Source of the DNA: Bacillaceae bacterium JMAK1
Lineage (GTDB): Bacteria; Bacillota; Bacilli; Bacillales; Marinococcaceae
Length of the DNA stretch: 64,000 nt
Direction: 5' to 3'
Assembly (NCBI GenBank): GCA_012970285.1
Contig: JIBW01000002.1
Location: forward strand, 682,001-746,000
Shown here: piece after piece, positions 27,710 to 35,934 of the stretch
Position numbering within the stretch: position 1 is the stretch's first letter
Layout: the number at the start of each line of letters is the position of its first letter
Position numbers and translations under genes: made by a program
Notes under the pieces: model-generated
Database searches by the model: none
What the model was told of the DNA's origin: nothing
The model's input: only the letters and a program-made list of their open reading frames with translations

Positions 27710-27931
27710 TTATAATCCTCTCAGTCGTTTCACGAAATTGGTACTGGCTGTGGCGAAGCTTGGAATCTCAATGTCCAAGGCGATTAGTAAACCGAGAATT
27801 GTAGCGGTCGTTAAAAAGCTATAAAAAAGTAGGGATAGCTTTTTATTGTTGTCTCGTTTTAACGTGTGCCGCTGTGTGAGCCAAATCATACTACTTACGA
27901 ACAATACAGCGATGATATTTCCAATCACCAT
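27710..27931 (-). CDS. Small membrane protein of the ger operon (YfkS/GerD-subunit-like)
   Basis: 73 residues with two predicted transmembrane helices (MVIGNIIAVLFVSSMIWLT and LLFYSFLTTATILGLLIALDI). Small two-helix proteins occur in several germination operons, as in the B. subtilis yfkQRST order. Possibly an accessory subunit. Tight spacing on both sides (3 and 4 bases) shows it belongs to the operon. Confidence 0.75.
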   Translation of the reverse strand: MVIGNIIAVLFVSSMIWLTQRHTLKRDNNKKLSLLFYSFLTTATILGLLIALDIEIPSFATASTNFVKRLRGL

Positions 27932-27934
27932 GGG

Positions 27935-29140
27935 TTAATCATCCTCAGTAAATGAATTAATAATATTTCCTGTATCAGTTATTTTAATGTTTACGTCATA
28001 CGTTACTTCTACGTTTGGGAATTCTTCATTCCAGTTGCTTTTTAGTTCCTCCCATATTTTAGGATGTTTACGGTGAATCATTTGACCAAAACCAAGAACG
28101 TCAGACTGGTGTGCTTTTGCCTCTTGAACCGTATCTTGTAAGATCGTCAAGAATTGTTCTTCTGATTCCTTTTCGACAAGGTAAAAGTTTTCTTCTTTAG
28201 ATAGATCAAGAGTTGAGCAGTTTACTTCAGAAATGTGAGAACTGATATTGAAAGTAAGGTCGATAATCGGTTTGTTATTTACGATGCGAACATCATAATC
28301 TGTTTTCTCTTTAAAGCTTTCAAGAGCGAACTCTTCATCAGAATTATTAGGGCAATTAAAACTACCGACGCTGTCTCTAATATCACCAGTGATATAGTTA
28401 AGTCCTTTGCTTTGGTCTTGACTTAGCCACCCGACAAGATAGTTGTCGCGAAACATTGCAAGTTCTTGAATGAGTAACGTTGTGGCTGGTTCATTTCTCT
28501 CTGCGTTTGAACGTTCCTGACCTTCTTTTAAATTACCGATGACCTGTACACCCATTAACGCAGGTTCAATACCTGGTGCGGTTGCATCTTGATACAAATC
28601 ATCAAGTGTTACAATACGAGTACCTCCGTAGGACCGGGCGCCGTATTGTAAGGAATCGAAAATGTTTTGTGAAGGGACGTTTTCCAGTGGTGTAACGATG
28701 CTTAATATTTCTTTTGCACGTTGATCGTCTTTTGCAATTAAAACGAAGAAGTCAGAGCGAACTTCATGATCTCGATAGAAAAAATCAAGAATACTCGTGA
28801 TGCCTTCGCGAGCTACTTCTTCACTAATGACGAGAACTTGTAAATGAGAGATGAACGCTCGTCTTGGACTTTTGTTAACATGCTTTCGTAACGATTCGTG
28901 AATCGTTGGCGCTACTTCAGTCGTGTTAAACGCTTGCGCATAGCCATTTCCAATTTCTTGAGAAGCAATTTCAGCCGGGTTAATTGATTGCATCGTTAAT
29001 TCATAATGATCATCTGATTTATCAATCGCCATTCCCGTTATAATGGACAGTTCGTTTAACTCCCAGCGATCCCAACAACCTGATAGAAGCAAAAGGCTAA
29101 TCATTACGAGCAACGTCGAACTGAGCCATTTCATAATCAT
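27935..29140 (-). CDS. Spore germination receptor C subunit, lipoprotein (GerAC family)
   Basis: 401 residues. Signal and lipobox LLLLSGCWDRWELNEL, then the Ger(x)C fold: SIITGMAIDK, SPRRAFISHLQVLVISEEVAREGI, LDFFYRDHEVRSDFFVLIAKD, and the C-terminal domain with DVLGFGQMIHRKHPKIWEELKSNWNEEFPNVEVTYDVNIKITDTG. Anchored on the outer face of the inner spore membrane. ATG at 29140 was chosen over GTG 29149 because TAGGAG is 8 bases from it. Confidence 0.94.
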   Translation of the reverse strand: MIMKWLSSTLLVMISLLLLSGCWDRWELNELSIITGMAIDKSDDHYELTMQSINPAEIASQEIGNGYAQAFNTTEVAPTIHESLRKHVNKSPRRAFISHLQVLVISEEVAREGITSILDFFYRDHEVRSDFFVLIAKDDQRAKEILSIVTPLENVPSQNIFDSLQYGARSYGGTRIVTLDDLYQDATAPGIEPALMGVQVIGNLKEGQERSNAERNEPATTLLIQELAMFRDNYLVGWLSQDQSKGLNYITGDIRDSVGSFNCPNNSDEEFALESFKEKTDYDVRIVNNKPIIDLTFNISSHISEVNCSTLDLSKEENFYLVEKESEEQFLTILQDTVQEAKAHQSDVLGFGQMIHRKHPKIWEELKSNWNEEFPNVEVTYDVNIKITDTGNIINSFTEDD

Positions 29141-29151
29141 TCTTCTCACTC

Positions 29152-30675
29152 CTATCGATCAGGACTCGGTTTTTTTGTGTGTTGCCGTTCAACGTCTTGG
29201 TGATCGGTCGTTTTAGGCCGTTCTTTCATCATCCATTTTGGCAAGCGAATAAGTGCATCCTTTTGATCGGATAAAACGAATGGGGAAAGATCAGACATAT
29301 ATGGTATGCCGAACGATTTTAGGCTTGATAAATGAAGCAGCATCGCTGTAAAGCCGACGGATATACCTAGTAACCCAAATGAAGCGGCAAGTCCCATAAA
29401 CCCGAAACGTAGAATTCGAAATGGGCTTGCCATGCTGTAGCTTGGGAATACAAAACTTGCGATCGCTGTAAGTGATACGACAATTACGACCGCTGCAGAG
29501 AAAATCCCCGCTTGTACAGCTGCTTGCCCGATAACAATCGCACCTACAATTGAAACGGCTTGCCCGACGGGTTGTGGCATTCGAATTCCTGCTTCTCGTA
29601 AAATCTCAAATGTGATCTCCATAAGGACGGCTTCAATAAAGGTCGGAAACGGTGTCCCCTCACTTTGTGCGGCTAAGTTACCGAGTAGTCTCGTTGGAAT
29701 TAACTCTTGGTGAAATGTCGTAATCGCAATGTAAAGAGAAGGAGCGAGTAAAGCGATAAATGCGGCCCCAAAACGAAGTAGTCGAACGAGTGAAGCAATG
29801 TCTGATCGTTGGGTATGGTCTTCAGCATTGTGAAAAAATTGTACGAACAGTGCAGGAACGATTAGCACGAACGGTGTCCCATCCACGAAGATGGCTGTTT
29901 TCCCTTCGAGTAAATGAGACGTAACCGTATCAGGGCGTTCTGAGGAGTAAACTGTCGGAAACGGTGTATACGTAGCATCCTGAATTAATTCTTCTATGCT
30001 CGCATCTTCAAGGATTGAATCGGTTTCAATTCGATCCAATCGTTGTCTTAATTCGGTAAGTAAACTTTTATCCGCAATTCCTTCTATGTAGGCGATATTG
30101 ATTTTTGTTTTCGTTCGTGAACCGATCGTTCGAGGTTCAAACCGTAGTTTCTCGTCAGGTAACCGACGTCGAACGAGTGACGTGTTCACTCGAAGACTTT
30201 CAATAAAACCTTCACGAGGACCACGAATGACCGTTTCAGTTAACGGTTCTGTAATCGAACGTTCTCGAATTTTGATAAGAGAAACGCTGTAAGCATCAGT
30301 TTGACCGTCGATAAAAATAATGACGTGACCGGATAAAAGTTCGGGAATTATGCTTGGGATTGAGGTATGAAGCTTTGTTGTGCCCACTTCGTTAAAATAA
30401 GTAAGATAACTTTCATCTTTTTCACTTGAATAGAACTTTGCTCGACTTAAAATCTTTTCGATAGCTTGACTATCAACCGTTCCGTCAACATAGATCAGTG
30501 TTGCTTTTGTGTTGGTAGTTGGAAATGAAAAGGAGCGGTGAAGAATATCGTCGCTTTCACCCGTTCTTTTCATAATTTGATGAAAGTTGTTCACGGCGTG
30601 AGGAGATATGTGGTCGTGCACGTTTGTGGCAGATTGTTTGTTTTGCTTAAAGCGACGTCGTAATCGTACACTCAT
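29152..30675 (-). CDS. Spore germination receptor A subunit (GerAA family)
   Basis: 507 residues. Large N-terminal cytosolic domain (ATLIYVDGTVDSQAIEKIL; RGPREGFIESLRVNTSLVRRR) followed by four to five transmembrane helices with EGTPFPTFIEAVLMEITFEILREAGIRMPQPVGQAVSIVGAIVIGQAAV, the hallmark of GerAA proteins. First gene of the operon A-C-small-B-B. ATG at 30675 has AGGCG about 9 bases upstream; a TTG at 30696 lacks an SD. A forespore sigma-G promoter is expected, but I could not point to one. Confidence 0.95.
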   Translation of the reverse strand: MSVRLRRRFKQNKQSATNVHDHISPHAVNNFHQIMKRTGESDDILHRSFSFPTTNTKATLIYVDGTVDSQAIEKILSRAKFYSSEKDESYLTYFNEVGTTKLHTSIPSIIPELLSGHVIIFIDGQTDAYSVSLIKIRERSITEPLTETVIRGPREGFIESLRVNTSLVRRRLPDEKLRFEPRTIGSRTKTKINIAYIEGIADKSLLTELRQRLDRIETDSILEDASIEELIQDATYTPFPTVYSSERPDTVTSHLLEGKTAIFVDGTPFVLIVPALFVQFFHNAEDHTQRSDIASLVRLLRFGAAFIALLAPSLYIAITTFHQELIPTRLLGNLAAQSEGTPFPTFIEAVLMEITFEILREAGIRMPQPVGQAVSIVGAIVIGQAAVQAGIFSAAVVIVVSLTAIASFVFPSYSMASPFRILRFGFMGLAASFGLLGISVGFTAMLLHLSSLKSFGIPYMSDLSPFVLSDQKDALIRLPKWMMKERPKTTDHQDVERQHTKKPSPDR

Positions 30676-30768
30676 ATAAACACGCCTTTCTTTCAAAGTT
30701 TTGATCGTATTGTGTGAAAAGGAAAGCTTTTCTATTCCAAGAAAATCATGAAAAAAAGAGGCGGTAGC

Positions 30769-31101
30769 ATGAAATCGAACTTTTATGAACGAGTGTATAC
30801 AGTAACTTTAGAAATTCCTAAAGGAAAAGTTGCAACATATGGGCTCATTGCGCGTTGGTTAGGGAAGCCAAGAGGTGCAAGAGCGGTCGGATGGGCATTG
30901 CGGGACGTACCGATGGATCTTGAAATTCCTGCTCACCGCGTCATTTATCGAGATGGCTCCCTAGCAGCAAGTGATGTGTTCGGTGGAGTTGGTATCCAAA
31001 AAGAAAGATTGCTCGCTGAAGGTGTACCGTTTAAAGACGACCACCATGTCGATATGAGAGTTGCTGTATGGGAAGGGCCTTTACACGTAGTGGATGAATA
31101 G
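30769..31101 (+). CDS. Alkyltransferase-like protein (ATL), MGMT fold without the acceptor Cys
   Basis: 110 residues covering only the MGMT DNA-binding domain: FYERVYTVTLEIPKGKVATYGLIARWLGKPRGARAVGWALRD, helix-turn-helix with the Arg finger, then EIPAHRVIYRDG. Methyltransferases have PCHRV; here Ala replaces the acceptor Cys, so it should bind O6-alkylguanine without repairing it, flagging damage for excision repair as in other ATL proteins. ATG at 30769 follows AGAGGCGG. Confidence 0.92.
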   Translation: MKSNFYERVYTVTLEIPKGKVATYGLIARWLGKPRGARAVGWALRDVPMDLEIPAHRVIYRDGSLAASDVFGGVGIQKERLLAEGVPFKDDHHVDMRVAVWEGPLHVVDE

Positions 31102-31121
31102 GAGTCTACCATTTGGTCATG

Positions 31122-31142
31122 CTAATCAATAACCGTGATTAG
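31122..31142. promoter_or_regulatory. Inverted repeat before the catalase gene
   Basis: CTAATCA (31122-31128) and TGATTAG (31136-31142) are perfect arms. It could be an operator or an mRNA hairpin directly before the SD; no T-run follows and it does not match the PerR box. Confidence 0.45.
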
Positions 31143-31157
31143 AAAGGGGCTTTTCAA

Positions 31158-32786
31158 ATGGACGAAGAAAAACATCCACAACGTGGCTTTGGAACAAACG
31201 CTGATGGAGCAGGGGATGCGAATGATAAACGCATGGCTGAAAATGAGACAGAAGAGACGCTAACGAACCGCCAAGGACAACCAGTGAAAGACAACCAGAA
31301 CATTCGGACGGTCGGTAATCGTGGACCTTCAACGCTTGAGAATTATGACTTTCTAGAGAAGATAAGTCACTTTGATCGTGAGCGTATCCCAGAACGAGTC
31401 GTACACGGACGTGGCGCAGGTGCGCACGGATACTTTGAATCTTATGGGAAAATTGGCGATGAGCCGATTTCAAACTATACGAGAGCGAAAGTATTCACGA
31501 ATACAGATGCAAAAACGCCAGTTTTTGTAAGGTTTTCGACAGTTATTCACGGAACACATTCACCAGAAACGCTTCGTGACCCCCGTGGGTTTGCTGTGAA
31601 GTTCTATACAGAAGATGGAAACTGGGACCTAGTTGGAAACAACTTAAAAATATTCTTTATTCGAGATGCAATTAAGTTCCCAGATATGGTGCACGCATTC
31701 AAGCCTGATCCACTAACGAACCTTCAAGATATGGAACGGTTTTTTGATTTTATCGCTTCGAGCCCTGAATCAACACATATGATTACATTTTTATTTTCAC
31801 CGTGGGGCATTCCAGCAAATTACCGTCAAATGCAAGGTTCTGGTGTGAACACATACAAATGGGTAAACGCAGAAGGCAAAGCGGTGCTCGTAAAATATCA
31901 CTGGGAGCCACTCCAAGGCATCCAGAACTTGTCGCAAAAAGAAGCCGATGAAATCCAATCGCAAAACTTCAATCACGCAACTCAAGACTTGTATAAAGCC
32001 ATTGATGATGGAGATTACCCAGAATGGGAATTGCACGTTCAAATTATTGAAGATGGGGAACATAAAGAATTAGATTTTGATCCGTTAGATGACACGAAGT
32101 TGTGGTACCGCGATGAATTCCCTTGGTATAAAGTCGGTAAGATGACGCTAAACAAAAACCCGAAGAACTATTTCGCAGAAGTAGAACAAGCGGCGTTTGG
32201 AACAGGGGTATTAGTAGACGGATTAGACTTCTCAGATGATAAGATGCTACAAGGTCGTACGTTCTCGTATTCAGATACACAGCGTTACCGTGTAGGCGCG
32301 AATTATTTACAATTGCCGATTAATGCACCGAAAAAGCGAGTTGCAACAAATCAACGAGATGGACAAATGGCGTATCACGTTGATACACCACCGAGTCACG
32401 ATCCACACATTAACTATGAACCGTCACTTTTAGGTAGCTTAAAAGAAGCAGATCGAACGAACCGTAAATTCCATGAACCTGAGATTAGCGGCAAGCTCGT
32501 CCGTGAGTCAATCGATCGCCCGAACAACTTTGGGCAAGCAGGGGAGACGTGGAGGCGCTTTAACGATTGGGAACGTGACGATCTTATCTTAAACCTTTCA
32601 GCGGCGCTTGCAGATGCTCATGAATCAATTCAGCAAACGATGATTAAGCATTGTACAGAGGCAGATCCAGAATACGGGAAGCGTCTGGAAGAAGGCATCA
32701 AAAACCAGATTGCGAGCACGAAAGACAAGCACGACGAAGGTTCACAGAAGTCTCGTGAAATGGGACAGTCATCCGATCCATATTAA
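31158..32786 (+). CDS. katX: Haem catalase, KatX-like
   Basis: 542 residues. Catalytic His in [19 protein letters not shown], distal Asn in [19 protein letters not shown], proximal haem ligand Tyr in [21 protein letters not shown]. The order [25 protein letters not shown] resembles B. subtilis KatX, the spore catalase that protects germinating spores; the neighbouring germination operon fits, but the vegetative KatA class is not excluded. The first 45 residues are polar and look disordered. AAAGGGG precedes the ATG. Confidence 0.85.
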   Translation: MDEEKHPQRGFGTNADGAGDANDKRMAENETEETLTNRQGQPVKDNQNIRTVGNRGPSTLENYDFLEKISHFDRERIPERVVHGRGAGAHGYFESYGKIGDEPISNYTRAKVFTNTDAKTPVFVRFSTVIHGTHSPETLRDPRGFAVKFYTEDGNWDLVGNNLKIFFIRDAIKFPDMVHAFKPDPLTNLQDMERFFDFIASSPESTHMITFLFSPWGIPANYRQMQGSGVNTYKWVNAEGKAVLVKYHWEPLQGIQNLSQKEADEIQSQNFNHATQDLYKAIDDGDYPEWELHVQIIEDGEHKELDFDPLDDTKLWYRDEFPWYKVGKMTLNKNPKNYFAEVEQAAFGTGVLVDGLDFSDDKMLQGRTFSYSDTQRYRVGANYLQLPINAPKKRVATNQRDGQMAYHVDTPPSHDPHINYEPSLLGSLKEADRTNRKFHEPEISGKLVRESIDRPNNFGQAGETWRRFNDWERDDLILNLSAALADAHESIQQTMIKHCTEADPEYGKRLEEGIKNQIASTKDKHDEGSQKSREMGQSSDPY

Positions 32787-32797
32787 ACTTCGAAAAG

Positions 32798-32841
32798 AAA
32801 AGGATAGGAGAGCAGTGCAGCTGCTTTTCCTATCCTTTTTA
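32798..32841. terminator. Terminator between katX and the lnu-like gene
   Basis: AAAAGGATAGG (32798-32808) pairs with CCTATCCTTTT (32829-32839), followed by T. The A-rich left flank means it may also work for the minus-strand gene. Confidence 0.85.
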
Positions 32842-32842
32842 G

Positions 32843-33646
32843 TTATTCTCCTAGATGGGCGTGCATTTTCATGAGCGTGTCTTGATGCAAATGAACATCA
32901 TAGCTTCTTAATAAATCAAAGTGTAGGCGCTTAGCTAAACGAAGCGCATGATTGTACGCACTTACTAAAGATTCGCGATTAAGTGAGGCTGTCGTTTGTT
33001 TGTAGTTTTCGTATGAACGTTCACTTAGATCATGTTCAAGGTTTTTTGTTGCGTTTATCCAGCGTTCAACGGAATTTTCATGTATTCTTAACAGTTTCAA
33101 TACGTCTTGTTGAACGTGAGAAAGAATTTCTAGCGAACGAGCATATTCTCCTCGTTTCAATACGTTCACACCAAAAATCCATTGATTAACAAAGTTGTGA
33201 AAAGCAAAGTTTACGTGGTCGTTCGTTTTCCAATTCGGACCTTCTCCACTCAACTCTTCTAAAAAATCGTATAATTGGTCAGTTTCATCGTAAATGAACA
33301 TTTGTTCGGCTTTTGGAAATGACCCTGTTTGCTTAAACGCTTTGATTATGTTCATTTCAGATTGTGGTAGAAAGTGAAACTCTCCACGTACGAGGTTGCT
33401 AAAGATGGCAACCAACGTACCTTGTTCGTTATAGTAAATCAGGTCCGTTGCATAAAGGTTCACAATCCAATCGTTTGAATTGAATGTTTTGAAGCGGTCA
33501 TTGTTAATCAAAATATAAAACTCAACGTCTGAATGCTCGTCGCCTTCACCTTTCGTAAACGAACCATACATCATAGCCGATGCGATCGAACAATCGATTT
33601 GACAGGCTTTTGTAACATCTTTAATAAGTTTTTCTTGGAATAACAT
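32843..33646 (-). CDS. Lincosamide nucleotidyltransferase, Lnu(B)/Lnu(F)-like
   Basis: 267 residues. The nucleotidyltransferase motif ASAMMYGSFTKGEGDEHSDVEFYIL carries the metal-binding Asp pair, and NLVRGEFHFL, FIYDET.QLYDFLEELSG and NVLKRGEYARSLEILS closely parallel my memory of Lnu(B), which inactivates lincomycin and clindamycin by adenylylation. SD GAGGGG is 8 bases before the ATG and sits in a predicted hairpin downstream of a leader ORF. A housekeeping or other aminoglycoside/nucleoside role cannot be excluded. Codon use is like its neighbours, so it looks resident and not recently acquired. Confidence 0.85.
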   Translation of the reverse strand: MLFQEKLIKDVTKACQIDCSIASAMMYGSFTKGEGDEHSDVEFYILINNDRFKTFNSNDWIVNLYATDLIYYNEQGTLVAIFSNLVRGEFHFLPQSEMNIIKAFKQTGSFPKAEQMFIYDETDQLYDFLEELSGEGPNWKTNDHVNFAFHNFVNQWIFGVNVLKRGEYARSLEILSHVQQDVLKLLRIHENSVERWINATKNLEHDLSERSYENYKQTTASLNRESLVSAYNHALRLAKRLHFDLLRSYDVHLHQDTLMKMHAHLGE

Positions 33647-33654
33647 TAATAAAT

Positions 33655-33694
33655 CCCCTCGATCTTGTTTTAGTTAGTTAACGTAGATCTGGGG
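33655..33694 (-). promoter_or_regulatory. Translational attenuator hairpin masking the lnu SD
   Basis: On the minus strand CCCCAGATCT (33694-33685) can pair with AGATCGAGGGG (33665-33655): four CCCC/GGGG pairs and five GATCT/AGATC pairs with a small internal loop. The right arm is the SD of the lnu-like gene, and the left arm is inside the leader ORF (codons Pro13-Tyr16). Confidence 0.75.
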
Positions 33695-33730
33695 CATGTC
33701 AGTGACGGCATAGCAAGTACAAAACATCAT
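33674..33730 (-). CDS. Leader peptide of the lnu-like gene
   Basis: 18 codons encoding MMFCTCYAVTDMPQIYVN, with SD GAGAGGAG 5 bases before the ATG and a promoter -10 (TATAAT, 33766-33761) about 30 bases upstream. The ORF ends 27 bases before the lnu start codon and covers the left arm of the SD-masking hairpin. This is the layout of drug-inducible leader peptides, where a ribosome stalled by the antibiotic opens the hairpin. Confidence 0.75.
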   Translation of the reverse strand: MMFCTCYAVTDMPQIYVN

Positions 33731-33760
33731 AGATGCTCCTCTCAAGTTGGAGTCGACCAA

Positions 33761-33766
33761 ATTATA
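33761..33766 (-). promoter_or_regulatory. -10 element of the lnu leader promoter
   Basis: TATAAT on the minus strand. The -35 region overlaps the T-run of the upstream terminator and is weak (TTCTTT with a 17-base spacer). Confidence 0.5.
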
Positions 33767-33782
33767 ACAGCATTTCACAAAG

Positions 33783-33819
33783 AAAAGAACATCATCTCAA
33801 CGTTGAGTGATGTTCTTTT
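33783..33819 (-). terminator. Terminator of the BCCT gene
   Basis: AAAAGAACATCA and TGATGTTCTTTT arms with an inner CTCAA/TTGAG extension form a long stem; T residues follow on the minus strand. It insulates the lnu unit from the carrier gene. Confidence 0.88.
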
Positions 33820-33836
33820 CAAATGACTTTAACTGG

Positions 33837-35519
33837 TTATTCTTTTTTCGGGTCGTGATCGTTCGGTTTGTTATCTTCAACAGGTGGATCTGTGTTCGTG
33901 TCAGTTAGGTCATTTCGAATTTCTTCGTAAACTTCTTCTTTTAGATCATCGTACATTTCTTCTTTTAAATCTTTCTTTAGTTCATTGCGTTCGTTTTCTT
34001 TATTTTGTATTCGGATCTCTTTTAGATCTCGTGTCATTAAGATAAGCATACAGGCGAGCATACCGAGCATGATAAAACTAAACGGCAATGCGGACACGAT
34101 TGCTGCGGTTTGCAAACCTTCTAGCCCTCCGGTGAGGAGAAGAACACTTGCGGTACCGGCAATGAGTATACCCCAGATGAATTTAATTGAAATCATCGGC
34201 TTTAATCCGCCTTGGCTCGTCATAACGCCTAATACGTAAGAAGCTGAGTCAGCGGATGTGATAAAGAAGATCCCGATCAGTATAAACGCAAGAACGCTTG
34301 AAATGAACGCGAGCGGCATATTCGATAACATATCGAACAGCGCAACTTCAGGGTTATCAGCAACGATCGAAGAAATACCCGTTCCTCCGAAGATTTCTTG
34401 GTGTAATCCTGTACTACCAAACGCTGTAAACCAAATGACACCCACGAGAGAAGGTAGAAGGAGAACACCCATCATAAATTCTCTAACGGTACGACCTCTT
34501 GAAATTCGAGCGATAAAAAGTCCGATAAATGGCGCCCAAGACATGTGCCATGCCCAGAAGAAAATCGTATTGTTTCCAAGCCAATCGCTATCAGAGTACG
34601 GAGTCATTTGTAAACTCATCGGAATAATATTAGCGATATAGCCACCGAGCACTTGAACAAAGTTATCTGCGATAAACAGAGTAGGTCCGACAAATATGAT
34701 AAAAAGCAATAAGATCGAAGCCAATACTAAGTTAACATTACTCAAATACTTAATGCCTCGGTTTACACCTGTAGCGGCTGAAACCATAAACAAGACGGTT
34801 ACAATACCAATAATCATAAATTGTGTTAAAAAGTTGTTTTCGAGAGGAGATATGTACGAAAGTCCTCCCGACATTTGCAACGCACTAAGTCCAAACGTCG
34901 TTGCAACACCCATAGCAGTTGCAATAACAGCAAAGATATCGATGCTTTTTCCTGCCCAACCTTGCATCTGTTTCCCGAAAAGTGTGGAAAATGCTGAACT
35001 GATCAGTGCAGGTTGATTTTTTCTAAATTGAACGTATGCGAGAACGAGTCCGACTAAACCGAAAATCGCCCAAACGTGAAGTGACCAATGGAACACGCCG
35101 TAACGAAGACCAACGACAGCTGCTTGGTCAGTACCTGGTGCGACATTATCGGGTGGATCGTCAAAATACAGTACGGGCTCTGCAACACCCCAGAAAACGA
35201 AACCGACGCCGATTCCAGCTGCGAAGATCATTCCGATCCACGTTGGATAATTGTATTCAGGACGATCTTGTGATTTCCCTAATCGGATTTTACCGAAAGG
35301 ACTTACTACTAAGAATAATGATAATGCTACGAAAATAGCGGTAATAATCATGTAATACCAACCGAACGATTCAATCATAAAGTCAAGCGCTGTATTCGCA
35401 GCAGCTTCTAGGGAACTTGGACTAAGTGCACCCCAAAGTACGAATGACGCTACGAGAATCGCGGAGATTGCAAAAACGATGTTCGGCCTTTTCGTCTCGT
35501 ATGTATAATGGTTTGCCAT
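33837..35519 (-). CDS. BCCT-family glycine betaine/choline transporter
   Basis: 560 residues, twelve transmembrane helices. BCCT signature and substrate cage in MIFAAGIGVGFVFWGVAEP and FFWAWHMSWAPFIGLFIARISRGRT. A Lys/Glu-rich C-terminal tail (from about residue 500) is typical of osmo-sensing carriers such as OpuD and BetP. Start is uncertain: ATG at 35519 (MANHYTYETKRPN) was chosen because it places a normal short tail before helix 1. The frame is open to 35609, and no candidate has a good SD. Probably secondary betaine uptake complementing OpuA. Confidence 0.9.
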   Translation of the reverse strand: MANHYTYETKRPNIVFAISAILVASFVLWGALSPSSLEAAANTALDFMIESFGWYYMIITAIFVALSLFLVVSPFGKIRLGKSQDRPEYNYPTWIGMIFAAGIGVGFVFWGVAEPVLYFDDPPDNVAPGTDQAAVVGLRYGVFHWSLHVWAIFGLVGLVLAYVQFRKNQPALISSAFSTLFGKQMQGWAGKSIDIFAVIATAMGVATTFGLSALQMSGGLSYISPLENNFLTQFMIIGIVTVLFMVSAATGVNRGIKYLSNVNLVLASILLLFIIFVGPTLFIADNFVQVLGGYIANIIPMSLQMTPYSDSDWLGNNTIFFWAWHMSWAPFIGLFIARISRGRTVREFMMGVLLLPSLVGVIWFTAFGSTGLHQEIFGGTGISSIVADNPEVALFDMLSNMPLAFISSVLAFILIGIFFITSADSASYVLGVMTSQGGLKPMISIKFIWGILIAGTASVLLLTGGLEGLQTAAIVSALPFSFIMLGMLACMLILMTRDLKEIRIQNKENERNELKKDLKEEMYDDLKEEVYEEIRNDLTDTNTDPPVEDNKPNDHDPKKE

Positions 35520-35638
35520 TGAGTTCGTAAAGATGAGCGAGTCACCCTTACGCTTCCTCCCTTCGAGATTTAAAGTGTAGTAGAATGGCATACCCTTTAA
35601 CTTACCCATAATATGCTCATTGTTAACGTGTTTTTATG

Positions 35639-35678
35639 AAAAAACAACCTGGGCGACTAGAGCCCAAATTGTTTTTTC
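35639..35678. terminator. Terminator overlapping the 3' end of the small minus-strand gene
   Basis: AAAAAACAACCTGGGC (35639-35654) pairs with GCCCAAATTGTTTTTT (35662-35677), with one wobble-type mismatch. It includes the stop codon of the gene at 35657. Confidence 0.8.
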
Positions 35679-35845
35679 GTGTTTTCATCGCTCTCAAGCG
35701 ATGTGATAAATTGTTGAAGCGTCTTAACATCAAGGGTTACATTAACACCTTCAGGTGTCGTCACAAAAACGTGATTTGCTTTTTTTGCTTTTTTAAATTG
35801 ATACCCGTCAACATTCATGAGCACTCGTTCATCAGGACGTGCCAT
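35657..35845 (-). CDS. Small conserved protein of unknown function
   Basis: 62 residues, MARPDERVLMNVDGYQFKKAKKANHVF then TPEGVNVTLDVKTLQQFITSLES. No membrane segment. AGGTGAT lies about 6 bases upstream of the ATG. I believe similar short proteins occur in other Bacillaceae but know no function. Confidence 0.65.
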   Translation of the reverse strand: MARPDERVLMNVDGYQFKKAKKANHVFVTTPEGVNVTLDVKTLQQFITSLESDENTKKQFGL

Positions 35846-35934
35846 CTAATCACCTCAATTATTCATTGTACAAAAAATCGAAAGAGTATGCGACAATGTT
35901 TTCTAAACGAACCATTTGCAGAAGGATGATAAAC

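Noticed and set aside
31158-32786. Catalase as a large-subunit KatE type
   Set aside because: N-terminus is similar in style, but the protein ends at 542 residues without the C-terminal flavodoxin-like domain.
35520-35609. N-terminal extension of the BCCT carrier
   Set aside because: The extra 30 residues have no SD and start within a likely -10 region; the family needs only a short tail before helix 1.
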